DNA of 60,335 nucleotides from Myxococcaceae bacterium (GTDB taxonomy: Bacteria; Myxococcota; Myxococcia; Myxococcales; Myxococcaceae), in assembly GCA_016926755.1 (NCBI GenBank), contig JAFGNZ010000007.1, positions 1 through 60,335 on the forward strand, given 5' to 3'. The position numbers were made by a program, and so were the translations under genes. The notes below the pieces were generated by a model that was not told where the DNA came from, searched no databases, and saw nothing but the letters and a program-made list of their open reading frames with translations. The first letter of the stretch is position 1. Every line of letters begins with the position of its first letter. Below, one piece after another: positions 1 to 7,513 of this stretch.

Positions 1-963
1 CCGGTCTTCTTCGAGATGTACCGGAACGCGATCAAGAACACGTGGACGGTGGAGGAGGTGGACTTCTCCACGGACCTGGTGGACCTGCGCAGCAAGATGA
101 CGGACGCGGAGCGGCACCTGATCCACCGGCTGGTGGCGTTCTTCGCGACGGGCGACTCGATCGTGGGCAACAACCTGGTGCTCAACCTCTACAAGCACAT
201 CAACGCGCCCGAGGCGCGGATGTACCTGTCGCGCCAGCTCTTCGAGGAGGCGCTGCACGTCCAGTTCTACCTGACGCTGCTGGACACGTACGTGCCGGAT
301 CCGGCGGACCGGGCCAAGGCGTTCGCGGCCATCGACAACATCCCCTCCATCCAGCGCAAGGCCCGGTTCTGCCTGAAGTGGATGGACTCGATCCACGATC
401 TGGCGGCGCTGAGGACGAAGGAGGACCGGCGGCGCTTCCTGCTGAACCTGATCTGCTTCGCGGGCTGCATCGAGGGGCTCTTCTTCTTCGCGGCGTTCGC
501 GTACGTGTACTTCCTGCGCAGCAAGGGGCTGCTGAACGGGCTGGCGGCGGGGACGAACTGGGTGTTCCGCGACGAGAGCGCGCACATGGCGTTCGCGTTC
601 GAGACGATCAAGGTGGCGCGGCAGGAGGAGCCGGAGCTCTTCGACGCGCGCATGCAGGCGGACGTGGTGGAGATGCTGCGCGAGGCGGTGGAGTGCGAGA
701 CGCTCTTCGCGCAGGACCTGCTGAGCGGGGGCGTGGCGGGGCTGTCGGTGCAGGAGATGCGGCAGTACCTGGAGTACGTGGCGGACCAGCGGCTGATGAT
801 GCTGGGGATGGCGCCGGTGTTCCGGGTGAAGAACCCGCTGTCCTTCATGGATCTGCAGGACGTGCAGGAGCTCACCAACTTCTTCGAGCGCCGTGTGAGC
901 GCCTACCAGGTGGCGGTGGGTGTGGGTGCGGCCAACGACGTGGTGCTCGACGCCGCATTCTAA
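1..963 (+). CDS. nrdB: Ribonucleoside-diphosphate reductase, beta (small) subunit, 5'-truncated by the window edge
   Basis: This is the radical-generating small subunit of class I ribonucleotide reductase, which with NrdA converts NDPs to dNDPs in the cytoplasm. The frame is open from base 1 (it reads PVFFEM...), so the true start lies upstream and the ATG at 16 is internal. The di-iron carboxylate motifs are visible: E-A-L-H (the E115/H118 pair in E. coli numbering) and D-E-S-A-H near the C-terminal half. The motif EALHVQFY keeps a tyrosine four residues after the His, where E. coli has radical Tyr122. It should therefore be a tyrosyl-radical enzyme rather than the Chlamydia-type Phe variant. 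The gene ends with TAA and is followed by 81 bp before a pirin gene. nrdA is presumably just outside the window. The family call is secure; the subclass is inferred. Confidence 0.93.
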   Translation, partial: PVFFEMYRNAIKNTWTVEEVDFSTDLVDLRSKMTDAERHLIHRLVAFFATGDSIVGNNLVLNLYKHINAPEARMYLSRQLFEEALHVQFYLTLLDTYVPDPADRAKAFAAIDNIPSIQRKARFCLKWMDSIHDLAALRTKEDRRRFLLNLICFAGCIEGLFFFAAFAYVYFLRSKGLLNGLAAGTNWVFRDESAHMAFAFETIKVARQEEPELFDARMQADVVEMLREAVECETLFAQDLLSGGVAGLSVQEMRQYLEYVADQRLMMLGMAPVFRVKNPLSFMDLQDVQELTNFFERRVSAYQVAVGVGAANDVVLDAAF

Positions 964-1019
964 CCCCCTTTTTTACAGCCTCACGGGGCCTGCGAAAGCT
1001 CAGGACGGCTGTTACCTGA

Positions 1020-1038
1020 CTCCCCTTAAGAGGGGGAG
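1020..1038 (+). promoter_or_regulatory. Hairpin that sequesters the pirin ribosome binding site
   Basis: CTCCCC at 1020-1025 can pair with GGGGAG at 1033-1038 across a 7-nt loop. The right arm is the Shine-Dalgarno sequence (GAGGGGGAG) of the gene starting at 1045. A folded leader would hide the ribosome binding site. The pairing is visible in the sequence; any regulatory role is inference. Confidence 0.4.
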
Positions 1039-1044
1039 CCCGGG

Positions 1045-1923
1045 ATGACTGTCCAGGATTCTTTGGCAGTGAGAGCCAAGACCATCACCCGGGTGATCAG
1101 GGTGAGCCGTCGCAGGTTCAGCGAGGGGCTGTCGACCGTCCAGCTTCAAGGCCAGCACCTGCCGGAGCACCTCGACCCGTTCCTCGCCTTCGATCACTTC
1201 CAGATGAGCGAGCCCTCGTTCCCGCCGCACCCGCACGCCGGGTTCTCCGCGGTGACGTACCTGTTCGAGGACTCGGAGGGCGGCCTCATCAACCGCGACA
1301 GCCTCGGAGATCGCAGCGAGATCGCCCCGGGCGAGCTGCACTGGACGACCGCGGGCCGCGGCCTCCTCCACGAGGAGGGCCCCAAGCTCCGCGGCACTCC
1401 CTGCAACGGCCTGCAGCTCTCCGTGAACCTCGCCTCCATCGACAAGTTCACCGAGCCTCGCTCGCAGCACCTCGCCACGAAGGACGTGCCGCTCTTCGAC
1501 CAGGAGGGCACTCGGGTGCGGGTGCTCGTCGGGAGCTGGAGCGGGCTCACCTCCCCGCTGCTCCCCCCCACGCCGGTGACGCTGCTGGACGTGCACCTCG
1601 AGCAGGGAGCGTTCTTCCAGGCCGAGGTCCCCGAAGGGGAGAGCCGCTTCGTCTATGTCGTCAGCGGCGCCGGGGAGTTCGGCCCCTTCGATGACGTGGT
1701 GCCGATCCACGCGCTGCAGGCCGGGGGGTTCTCTCCCAGGGGCCAGCTCCTCCAGGTGCGCGCGATGAACTCCCCCCTGCACGTCGTCATCGCCGGCGGC
1801 CGCCCGCTCCGAGAGCCCACCATGTTCCATGGGCCGTTCTGCATGAACACGCCCGAGCAGCTCCAGCGCGCCCTCCTGGACTACCAGGAGGGCCGCATGG
1901 GCCACCTCGAGCCCTCCTCCTGA
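1045..1923 (+). CDS. Pirin family protein (cupin-fold, metal-binding)
   Basis: A 292-residue bicupin protein of the pirin family, usual length for the family. The N-terminal cupin carries the signature HPHAGF around residues 58-63, and a further motif with His and Glu (LHWTTAGRGLLHEE) about residues 99-112. These supply the metal site seen in quercetinase-type pirins. Some bacterial pirins are quercetin 2,3-dioxygenases and others are redox or protein-interaction modulators; the sequence does not tell which. ATG at 1045 is preceded by a strong Shine-Dalgarno that can be occluded by a hairpin. It is convergent with hpt, with only 11 bp between the stops, so it is probably a single-gene transcript. 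Confidence 0.88.
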   Translation: MTVQDSLAVRAKTITRVIRVSRRRFSEGLSTVQLQGQHLPEHLDPFLAFDHFQMSEPSFPPHPHAGFSAVTYLFEDSEGGLINRDSLGDRSEIAPGELHWTTAGRGLLHEEGPKLRGTPCNGLQLSVNLASIDKFTEPRSQHLATKDVPLFDQEGTRVRVLVGSWSGLTSPLLPPTPVTLLDVHLEQGAFFQAEVPEGESRFVYVVSGAGEFGPFDDVVPIHALQAGGFSPRGQLLQVRAMNSPLHVVIAGGRPLREPTMFHGPFCMNTPEQLQRALLDYQEGRMGHLEPSS

Positions 1924-1934
1924 CGACGCGGGCG

Positions 1935-2468
1935 CTACTTCCCCTTCATTACGCCGATGAAGGGCAGGTTCCGGTATTTCTCCGCGTAGTCCAGCCCGTA
2001 GCCCACCACGAACACGTCGTCGATCACGAAGCCCTTGTAGTCGATGGCCACCTTCGCCCGGGCCCGCGACGGCTTCTCCAGCAGCGAGGCCACCTTCACG
2101 CTCGCCGGGTGCCGCGCCCGCAGGTTCTCCAGCAGGAAGCTCATCGTCAGCCCCGTGTCGATGATGTCCTCGATCACCAGCACGTGCTTGCCCGCCATCG
2201 GCGTGCTCACGTCCGTGGTGATGCGCACCTCGCCCGTCGTCTCCGTGCCGCCCTGGTACGAGGACACCCCCAGGAACTCCATCGTCAGCGGCAGATCGAT
2301 GGCGCGCGCCAGATCCATGGCGAACACCGTGGACCCCTTCAGCACGCACACCAGCGTCAGATCCTTACCCCGGTAGTCGCGGGTGATCTCCGCGCCCAGG
2401 TCGCGCACACGCGCCTGGACCTTCGCCTCGTCGATGAGCGTGCCGACTTCATTCTCGTAGAAAGCCAC
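1935..2468 (-). CDS. hpt: Hypoxanthine (guanine) phosphoribosyltransferase
   Basis: Purine salvage enzyme transferring phosphoribose from PRPP to hypoxanthine or guanine, cytoplasmic. The 177-residue length is normal. The PRPP-binding loop VLVIEDIIDTG lies near residues 96-106, preceded by the short LKGS loop that binds pyrophosphate. The start ATG lies 10 bp downstream of the upp stop on the same strand, so hpt, upp and tdk form one reverse-strand salvage operon, with tdk first. prs, which makes PRPP for both transferases, is 2.5 kb away on the other strand. Confidence 0.93.
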   Translation of the reverse strand: MAFYENEVGTLIDEAKVQARVRDLGAEITRDYRGKDLTLVCVLKGSTVFAMDLARAIDLPLTMEFLGVSSYQGGTETTGEVRITTDVSTPMAGKHVLVIEDIIDTGLTMSFLLENLRARHPASVKVASLLEKPSRARAKVAIDYKGFVIDDVFVVGYGLDYAEKYRNLPFIGVMKGK

Positions 2469-2478
2469 CGCGGATCCC

Positions 2479-3294
2479 CTACACGTACGCGTTGTTCATG
2501 ATCTCCCCGAACCCGCCACCCCCAGGGACGATGTACTGCCGGTCGTCCAGCCCCCGCTCCTTGTCCCAGTGCGTCCCCGGCTCCGTGCCGAACACCTCCG
2601 GCGGAGACAGCCCGCGATCCAGCCGGAGCGCGTAGATCGTCACGTCCGGGTGATCCGTCGTCATCCGCCGCAGGTACTCCGGCGTGACGATCAGGTTGAG
2701 CGTGATGATCCGCCGCGTCTTCCCCGGCACCTTCGTCTTGTAGAGCGAGATCGCCGTGGAGAGGCTGCCGCCCGTGGCCCCCATCGGATCCGGGAACAGC
2801 ACGAACGCGTCGTCCACGTCCCCGCCGATCTTCGCCCCGCCGATGTTGGAGCCCACCACCGTGTGCTCCGCGTCGATCATCCGGCTCATGATGATGTGGT
2901 CCTGCCGCACCAGCGAAGGATTCACCGTCACGTTGAGCAGATCGTACGTCACCTGGGACGGCAGCGTGCCCGCCCGGGCGATGTTCACCGTCACCACGCG
3001 CGTGTGCGGATCGATCACCTCGCCCTGGAAGATGCCCTGCGGCGTGGAGTCCACCATCCGCGTGGGGATGGCCACCATCTTCCGCGGGAACTCCGCGTTG
3101 ATGACCGCCTTCACCAGATCCGAGTACAGCAGCTCCACCAGCCGGTTGATCTGCGGCTGCACCGTGCCCTTGGCGCACAGCGTCGCCAGCTGGGACAGGA
3201 GAAAAGGATTTCCCACCAGGTGGACCTGCGGGCCATACCGGTGGGCTATCTCGTTCAGCCGGAACGGCACATTCGCGTAGAGCGTGTCGCGCAT
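2479..3294 (-). CDS. upp: Uracil phosphoribosyltransferase
   Basis: Converts uracil plus PRPP to UMP in pyrimidine salvage. The family PRPP motif DPMxATGGS is present as DPMGATGGS, and the C-terminal uracil-binding signature YIVPG is followed by a Gly-rich GGGFGE. At 271 residues it is about 60 longer than the E. coli enzyme (208), with extra N-terminal sequence containing a long helical segment before the catalytic core. It lies between tdk (18 bp upstream) and hpt (10 bp downstream) on the same strand. The ATG at 3294 directly follows a purine-rich stretch. Confidence 0.9.
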   Translation of the reverse strand: MRDTLYANVPFRLNEIAHRYGPQVHLVGNPFLLSQLATLCAKGTVQPQINRLVELLYSDLVKAVINAEFPRKMVAIPTRMVDSTPQGIFQGEVIDPHTRVVTVNIARAGTLPSQVTYDLLNVTVNPSLVRQDHIIMSRMIDAEHTVVGSNIGGAKIGGDVDDAFVLFPDPMGATGGSLSTAISLYKTKVPGKTRRIITLNLIVTPEYLRRMTTDHPDVTIYALRLDRGLSPPEVFGTEPGTHWDKERGLDDRQYIVPGGGGFGEIMNNAYV

Positions 3295-3312
3295 CGGGCG
3301 CTTCCTTCCTGA

Positions 3313-3912
3313 TCAGTCGAACAGCTTGAGCGTCTGGGGCGGAGTGGCCTCGGCGGGCTCCGCCACGTGGCACCTTCGGCAGCGCGCCTCGTAGGCCCCC
3401 GCCGCCCCCACCACCACCCGCTCCCCGCGGGACACCAGCCGCTGCGAGCGGTTGGCCGGGTTGCCGCACACCACACAGATGGCCAGCTCCTTCGTCACGT
3501 ACTCGGCCACCGCCAGCAGGTGCGGCATCGGCTCGAAGGGGCGCCCCTGGTAGTCCTGATCCAGTCCGGCGCAGATGACGCGCAGGCCCCGGGTGGCCAG
3601 CGCCTCGCACACCTGCACCACCTCCGGCCCGAAGAACTGGACCTCGTCGATACCGACCACCTGTGTCTCAGTGGACAGGTGGTAGAAAATTTCTTCAGCC
3701 CGCTCGATGGGGGTGGACTCCAGCTTGTGCTGGGAGTGGCTCACCACCTGCGCCTCGTCGTACCGGTCATCCAGCTTCGGCTTGAAGACCTGGACGCGCT
3801 GCTTGCCATACACGGCGCGCTTGACGCGGCGGATCAGCTCCTCCGTCTTGCCGGAGAACATCGAGCCGCAGATGACCTCTATCCACCCGATATCTTTGGG
3901 GAATTGGTGCAC
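3313..3912 (-). CDS. tdk: Thymidine kinase (type II, zinc-binding)
   Basis: Phosphorylates thymidine (and deoxyuridine) with ATP. The Walker A motif GSMFSGKTEEL is near residues 16-26, the Walker B-like DEVQFF near residues 94-99, and two zinc-binding Cys pairs follow (CVVC about residue 146 and CRRC about residue 183). The length of 199 residues matches bacterial type II enzymes. It is the first gene of the tdk-upp-hpt reverse-strand operon. A 214-bp gap divides it from the divergent DUF5658 gene and must contain its promoter. Confidence 0.93.
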   Translation of the reverse strand: MHQFPKDIGWIEVICGSMFSGKTEELIRRVKRAVYGKQRVQVFKPKLDDRYDEAQVVSHSQHKLESTPIERAEEIFYHLSTETQVVGIDEVQFFGPEVVQVCEALATRGLRVICAGLDQDYQGRPFEPMPHLLAVAEYVTKELAICVVCGNPANRSQRLVSRGERVVVGAAGAYEARCRRCHVAEPAEATPPQTLKLFD

Positions 3913-4126
3913 GAGCGAGGCGCCCTCCGAAGGGGGCGGAGGGCGCGCGGATACTCGGTCACCCCCCCCACGGAGTCAATGCCTCCGTGAAGGCGTGAAC
4001 ACCGCCCCCGGCTCCCCCCCCGGGCCCCCGGCCCTGCCCGCCCGCCAGCCCCCACCGAGGGCCGCCACCGCTGGCAAGACTCTTGAAGGAGCCTACCCGC
4101 GGGATTCTTGACGGGGGAGGCACGGG

Positions 4127-4498
4127 GTGGCGGCGACGGCACAACAGCAGGGGCAGGGGTTCTGGACGGGGCTGGGGGCTTTCTACCTCTCACCGGCATC
4201 GGTGGCGCTGCTGGTGCTGAACCTGCTGGACGGGCTGTTCACCCTGACCTTTCTCCAGTTGGAGGTGGCCGAGGAGCTCAACCCGCTGATGCGGCTCGCC
4301 TATGAGCGCTCCCCTCTGCTGTTCATGGTGGCCAAGCTGATCATCGTCAACGCGGGCCTGTCGCTGCTGTGCGTGCACCGCGCCATGCGCGCCAGCCGCC
4401 TGGCCATCCGCGCCGGGGCCGTCATCTACGCCGTCATCAACGTCTACCACCTCGCGTTCCTGGCCCACCTGCTACGCCACTGGAACCACCTGATCTGA
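4127..4498 (+). CDS. DUF5658-type small membrane protein
   Basis: A 123-residue protein with a hydrophobic helix near residues 22-42 (containing NLLDGLFTLTFLQL), another near 63-83 and a third near 93-115. The spaced pattern N-x2-D ... T ... E-x-NP at the end of the first helix is the DUF5658 signature. Function is unknown. The GTG start at 4127 is chosen because a GGGGGAGG Shine-Dalgarno lies 6 bases upstream. The 214 bp between the tdk start (3912) and this gene contain no other gene that I can support. It may be cotranscribed with spoVG, which starts 104 bp downstream. Confidence 0.75.
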   Translation: MAATAQQQGQGFWTGLGAFYLSPASVALLVLNLLDGLFTLTFLQLEVAEELNPLMRLAYERSPLLFMVAKLIIVNAGLSLLCVHRAMRASRLAIRAGAVIYAVINVYHLAFLAHLLRHWNHLI

Positions 4499-4602
4499 CA
4501 GCCGTACGACGTAGTGAGTAGCGAAGGGCTTGCATTTTTGGGTCGCTCTGACCCAGGCTTCCCGCCAACACCGCTCTTTCGGGATCTGGTGGGGGGCCAA
4601 CG

Positions 4603-4902
4603 ATGAACATCACCGATGTCAGGGTGTTTCCGGTCGACGAGGACAAGCTGAAGGCCTACGTGACCATCACCCTGGATCACTGTTTCGTCATCCGGGATCT
4701 CAAGGTCATCCATGGCGCATCCGGGCTCTTCATCGCGATGCCCGCCAAGAAGCGCAAGGACGGGACGTACAAGGACATTGCCCATCCCCTCAACGCGGAC
4801 ACCCGCAGCGAGATGGAGCGGGTGATCCTCTCCGAGTATGAGCGACAGACCCAGAATGGGCACGCCCTGCAGAACACCCTGATAGCAGCCGAGACCGACT
4901 AA
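4603..4902 (+). CDS. spoVG: SpoVG family protein
   Basis: Ninety-nine residues, matching SpoVG along its whole length: MNITDVRVFPV at the N-terminus, then DHCFVIRDLKVI and the conserved GLFIAMPAKK motif. In Bacillus the protein affects asymmetric septation and sporulation, and homologues bind DNA and RNA. In a myxobacterium a role in development is plausible but unproven. Its 104-bp leader holds a small hairpin (TGGGTC/GACCCA, 4539-4555). prs follows 41 bp downstream. Confidence 0.9.
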   Translation: MNITDVRVFPVDEDKLKAYVTITLDHCFVIRDLKVIHGASGLFIAMPAKKRKDGTYKDIAHPLNADTRSEMERVILSEYERQTQNGHALQNTLIAAETD

Positions 4903-4914
4903 GGCGCTTCCCTT

Positions 4915-4943
4915 GCGGGCGCTGGCGGGTTAGTAGCGCCCGC
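4915..4943 (+). promoter_or_regulatory. Hairpin abutting the prs start codon
   Basis: GCGGGCGCT at 4915-4923 is perfectly complementary to AGCGCCCGC at 4935-4943, giving a 9-bp GC-rich stem with an 11-nt loop. It ends on the base before the prs ATG at 4944. No Shine-Dalgarno is visible upstream of that ATG. The structure could end spoVG transcripts (there is no T tract) or gate prs translation. Confidence 0.4.
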
Positions 4944-5900
4944 ATGCAGCCCATGATGCGGGACTTCAAGGTGTTCACGGGCAGCTCCAACCCGGGGCTG
5001 GCCCATCGGATCTGCGACTACCTCAAGCGTCCGCTGGGCAAGGCGACAGTCGGGCGCTTCTCTGACGGGGAGATCCACGTCGAGATCGCGGAGAACGTGC
5101 GTGGGCAGGACGTCTTCATCATCCAGTCCACCTGCCCGCCGGCCAATGATCACCTGATGGAGCTGCTGATCATGTGCGACGCGCTCAAGCGGGCGAGCGC
5201 GGGCTCGATCAACGCCGTCATGCCCTACTACGGCTACGCGCGGCAGGACCGGAAGGTGGCGCCGCGCACGCCCATCACCGCCAAGCTGATCGCGGACATG
5301 CTGGAGGTGGCCGGGGCCAGCCGCGTGGTGTCCATGGACATGCACGCCGGGCAGATCCAGGGCTTCTTCAACATCCCCTCGGATCACCTGTACGGCTCGC
5401 CGGTGTTCCTGGAGGACCTGCGCAAGCGCTTCCCGGACACGCAGGATCTGGTGATCGTGTCGCCGGACGCGGGCGGCGTGGAGCGGGCGCGCGCCTACTC
5501 CAAGCGGCTGAACACGGGCCTGGCCATCATCGACAAGCGGCGCCCGCGCCCCAACGCCTCGGAGGTGATGAACCTCATCGGCGACGTGAAGGGCAAGGAC
5601 GCGGTGCTGGTGGACGACATGGTGGACACCGCCGGCACGCTGACCCAGGCGGCCATCGCCCTGCGGGAGAAGGGGGCGCGCCGGGTGGTGGCCTACGCCG
5701 TCCACCCCATCCTCTCCGGGCCGGCCATCCAGCGCATCACGGAGTCCGCGCTGGAGGAGGTGGTGTTCACGGACACGGTGCCCCTGGCGCCCGCCGCGCA
5801 GGCGTGCTCGAAGATCCGCGTGCTCACCACGGAGCGGCTCTTCGGCGAGGCCATCGCCCGCATCCACCGGGCGGACTCGCTCAGCTCCCTGTTCGTCTAG
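4944..5900 (+). CDS. prs: Ribose-phosphate pyrophosphokinase (PRPP synthetase)
   Basis: Makes PRPP from ribose-5-phosphate and ATP, the precursor for purines, pyrimidines, His, Trp and the salvage enzymes encoded just upstream. The 318-residue length is typical of class I enzymes. Visible motifs are FSDGEIHVEI near residue 40, the metal/ATP region SMDMHAGQIQGFF near residues 131-143, and the PRPP loop VLVDDMVDTAGTL near residues 220-232. The ATG at 4944 lies directly against a hairpin with no Shine-Dalgarno. An alternative start is one of the adjacent ATGs at 4953 or 4956 (MMRDFKVF), which would fit the common family N-terminus. Confidence 0.95.
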   Translation: MQPMMRDFKVFTGSSNPGLAHRICDYLKRPLGKATVGRFSDGEIHVEIAENVRGQDVFIIQSTCPPANDHLMELLIMCDALKRASAGSINAVMPYYGYARQDRKVAPRTPITAKLIADMLEVAGASRVVSMDMHAGQIQGFFNIPSDHLYGSPVFLEDLRKRFPDTQDLVIVSPDAGGVERARAYSKRLNTGLAIIDKRRPRPNASEVMNLIGDVKGKDAVLVDDMVDTAGTLTQAAIALREKGARRVVAYAVHPILSGPAIQRITESALEEVVFTDTVPLAPAAQACSKIRVLTTERLFGEAIARIHRADSLSSLFV

Positions 5901-6072
5901 GCGCGCGCCTGGTTGGCGGGCAGCTTGACTCCGCGCCCGCTGGCTGGCATGTGCCAGTCCACTCCACCGGCCCCTTCGAGAGGCGCCGTCTTCGGGGCCC
6001 GCCATCGGGGCGGGATGCCGAAAGCGCCAGGCGGCCTGGTGGACACCCGCAGTCCCCTGAAGAGGAATTCCC

Positions 6073-6789
6073 ATGTCTGTCGACAAGAGCACTCTCGAGG
6101 CGAAGAGCCGTGAAGGCGCTGGCAAGGGCGCGGCCCGCAAGCTGCGCGCGCAGGGCCTGGTGCCCGCGGTCGTCTACGGCAAGCACCTGAAGGCGCCGGT
6201 CCACGTCGCGGTGGAGCCGAAGGCCGTCCGCCAGTCCATCAACACCCCGCACAAGTTCAACACCCTGATCGCGCTGAAGCTCGATGGCGCGGCCCACCAG
6301 GTCCTGCTGAAGGACTTCCAGGTGGATCCCGTCACCCGCGAGATCCTCCACGCCGACTTCATCGCCGTGACGGACAACGAGAAGGTGAAGGTGAACGTGC
6401 CGCTGGTGCTCACGGGCAAGGCCGTGGGCGTGGCGGACGGCGGTCTGCTCACCCAGGCCCGCCGCGAGCTGGAGGTCTGGGCGCTGCCGCAGGCCATCCC
6501 GGAGAAGATCGAGGCGGACGTCACCCACCTCAAGATCGCCATGGTGCTCCACATCAACGACATCAAGCTGCCCGAGGGCGTGTCGGTGAAGACGAACGTC
6601 AACTACACCCTGGCCGTGTGCGCCGCGCCCGAGCGCGAGGAGATCCCGGCGGCCGCGGCGGCCGCGGCGGCTCCGGCGGCGGGTGCTGCGGCTCCGGCGG
6701 CGGCCAAGGCGGGCGAGGCCAAGGCGGGCGAGGCCAAGGCGGGTGAGGCCAAGGCGGGCGCCCCGGCCAAGGCCCCGGCGAAGAAGTAA
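6073..6789 (+). CDS. rplY: 50S ribosomal protein L25 / general stress protein Ctc
   Basis: Binds 5S rRNA in the large subunit. It has the two-domain (Ctc) architecture: an N-terminal 5S-binding barrel (residues about 5-95, with GAARKLRAQGLVPAVVYG) and the TL5/Ctc C-terminal domain to about residue 190. These are followed by a roughly 45-residue Ala/Lys/Glu/Gly tail made of AKAGE repeats. A Shine-Dalgarno (AGAGGAA) precedes the ATG. The 172-bp leader after prs contains no gene that I can support. A terminator-like hairpin follows the stop, and pth is next, the usual L25-Pth pairing. Confidence 0.94.
   Translation: MSVDKSTLEAKSREGAGKGAARKLRAQGLVPAVVYGKHLKAPVHVAVEPKAVRQSINTPHKFNTLIALKLDGAAHQVLLKDFQVDPVTREILHADFIAVTDNEKVKVNVPLVLTGKAVGVADGGLLTQARRELEVWALPQAIPEKIEADVTHLKIAMVLHINDIKLPEGVSVKTNVNYTLAVCAAPEREEIPAAAAAAAAPAAGAAAPAAAKAGEAKAGEAKAGEAKAGAPAKAPAKK
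6706..6761 (+). repeat. 15-bp tandem repeat encoding AKAGE units in the L25 tail
   Basis: The unit AAGGCGGGCGAGGCC occurs at 6706-6720, 6721-6735 and, with one change, 6736-6750, and then decays by 6761. It encodes KAGEA. Slippage here would change tail length without shifting frame. Confidence 0.85.
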
Positions 6790-6811
6790 CCACTCCCCGG
6801 TTCATCCGGAG

Positions 6812-6847
6812 CGGGGCTGGCCTCTCGGGGCCGGCCCCGTTTGCTTT
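6812..6847 (+). terminator. Rho-independent terminator after rplY
   Basis: CGGGGCTGGCC (6812-6822) pairs with GGCCGGCCCCG (6829-6839), with one G-T wobble and a 6-nt loop, and is followed by TTTGCTTT. It lies between the rplY stop and the pth start, so it would reduce readthrough into pth. Confidence 0.65.
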
Positions 6848-6858
6848 GGGAGCCTCCC

Positions 6859-7434
6859 ATGAAGCTCATCTGCGGGCTGGGCAACCCCGGGCGCGAGTAC
6901 GAGCGCCACCGGCACAACATCGGGTTCATGGTGCTGGAGGCGCTGCTGCCGCGGGCGCGGGCGGAGCTGAACCAGGAGAAGTTCCAGGCGCGCGTGGGCC
7001 AGGGCACCCTGGGCGGCGAGCGCATCCTCTTCCTGGAGCCGCAGACGTACATGAACCTGTCGGGCCGCTCGCTGGCCGAGGCCGCGCGCTTCTACAAGGT
7101 GGCGGTGGAGGACATCCTCGTCATCCACGACGAGCTGGACCTGCCCTTTGGGCGGCTGCAGCTCAAGGCCGGAGGCGGGACGGGTGGGCACAACGGGCTC
7201 AAGAGCTCCGTGCAGTGCCTGGGGGCGGACGGCTTCATCCGCCTGCGCTTCGGCATCGGCAAGCCGGAGGGCCCCAACGCCAGGGAGCGCGTCGCCGGCT
7301 ACGTGCTCTCCAACTTCGATGACGGGGAGCGGCGCCAGCTCGAGGAGCTCATCGGCCGGGCCTCGGAGATGGCGGAGACGTGGGCGCGCGAGGGGCTGGC
7401 CACGGCGATGAACCGCTTCAACCGCAAGGCCTGA
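6859..7434 (+). CDS. pth: Peptidyl-tRNA hydrolase
   Basis: Releases tRNA from peptidyl-tRNA that drops off ribosomes. The 191-residue protein has the family landmarks [19 protein letters not shown] (Asn and catalytic His near residues 8-20), the conserved [14 protein letters not shown] near residues 93-106 and [11 protein letters not shown] near residues 109-119. I choose the ATG at 6859 because [11 protein letters not shown] is the standard N-terminus. The in-frame TTG at 6841 lies inside the terminator stem tail. It converges with the helical-repeat gene across a strong hairpin. Confidence 0.94.
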   Translation: MKLICGLGNPGREYERHRHNIGFMVLEALLPRARAELNQEKFQARVGQGTLGGERILFLEPQTYMNLSGRSLAEAARFYKVAVEDILVIHDELDLPFGRLQLKAGGGTGGHNGLKSSVQCLGADGFIRLRFGIGKPEGPNARERVAGYVLSNFDDGERRQLEELIGRASEMAETWAREGLATAMNRFNRKA

Positions 7435-7453
7435 GCCCCAGGCCTGGACGCGG

Positions 7454-7486
7454 GGGTGCCCCCGCCACGCTCGCGCGGGGGCACCC
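7454..7486. terminator. Bidirectional hairpin between convergent genes
   Basis: GGGTGCCCCCGC (7454-7465) and GCGGGGGCACCC (7475-7486) form a perfect 12-bp stem with a 9-nt loop, midway between the pth stop (7434) and the stop of the reverse-strand gene (7514). There is no T tract, so termination is inferred from position and stability. Confidence 0.55.
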
Positions 7487-7513
7487 GTGTCCTCTGGGGC
7501 GGCTGGACCGACG

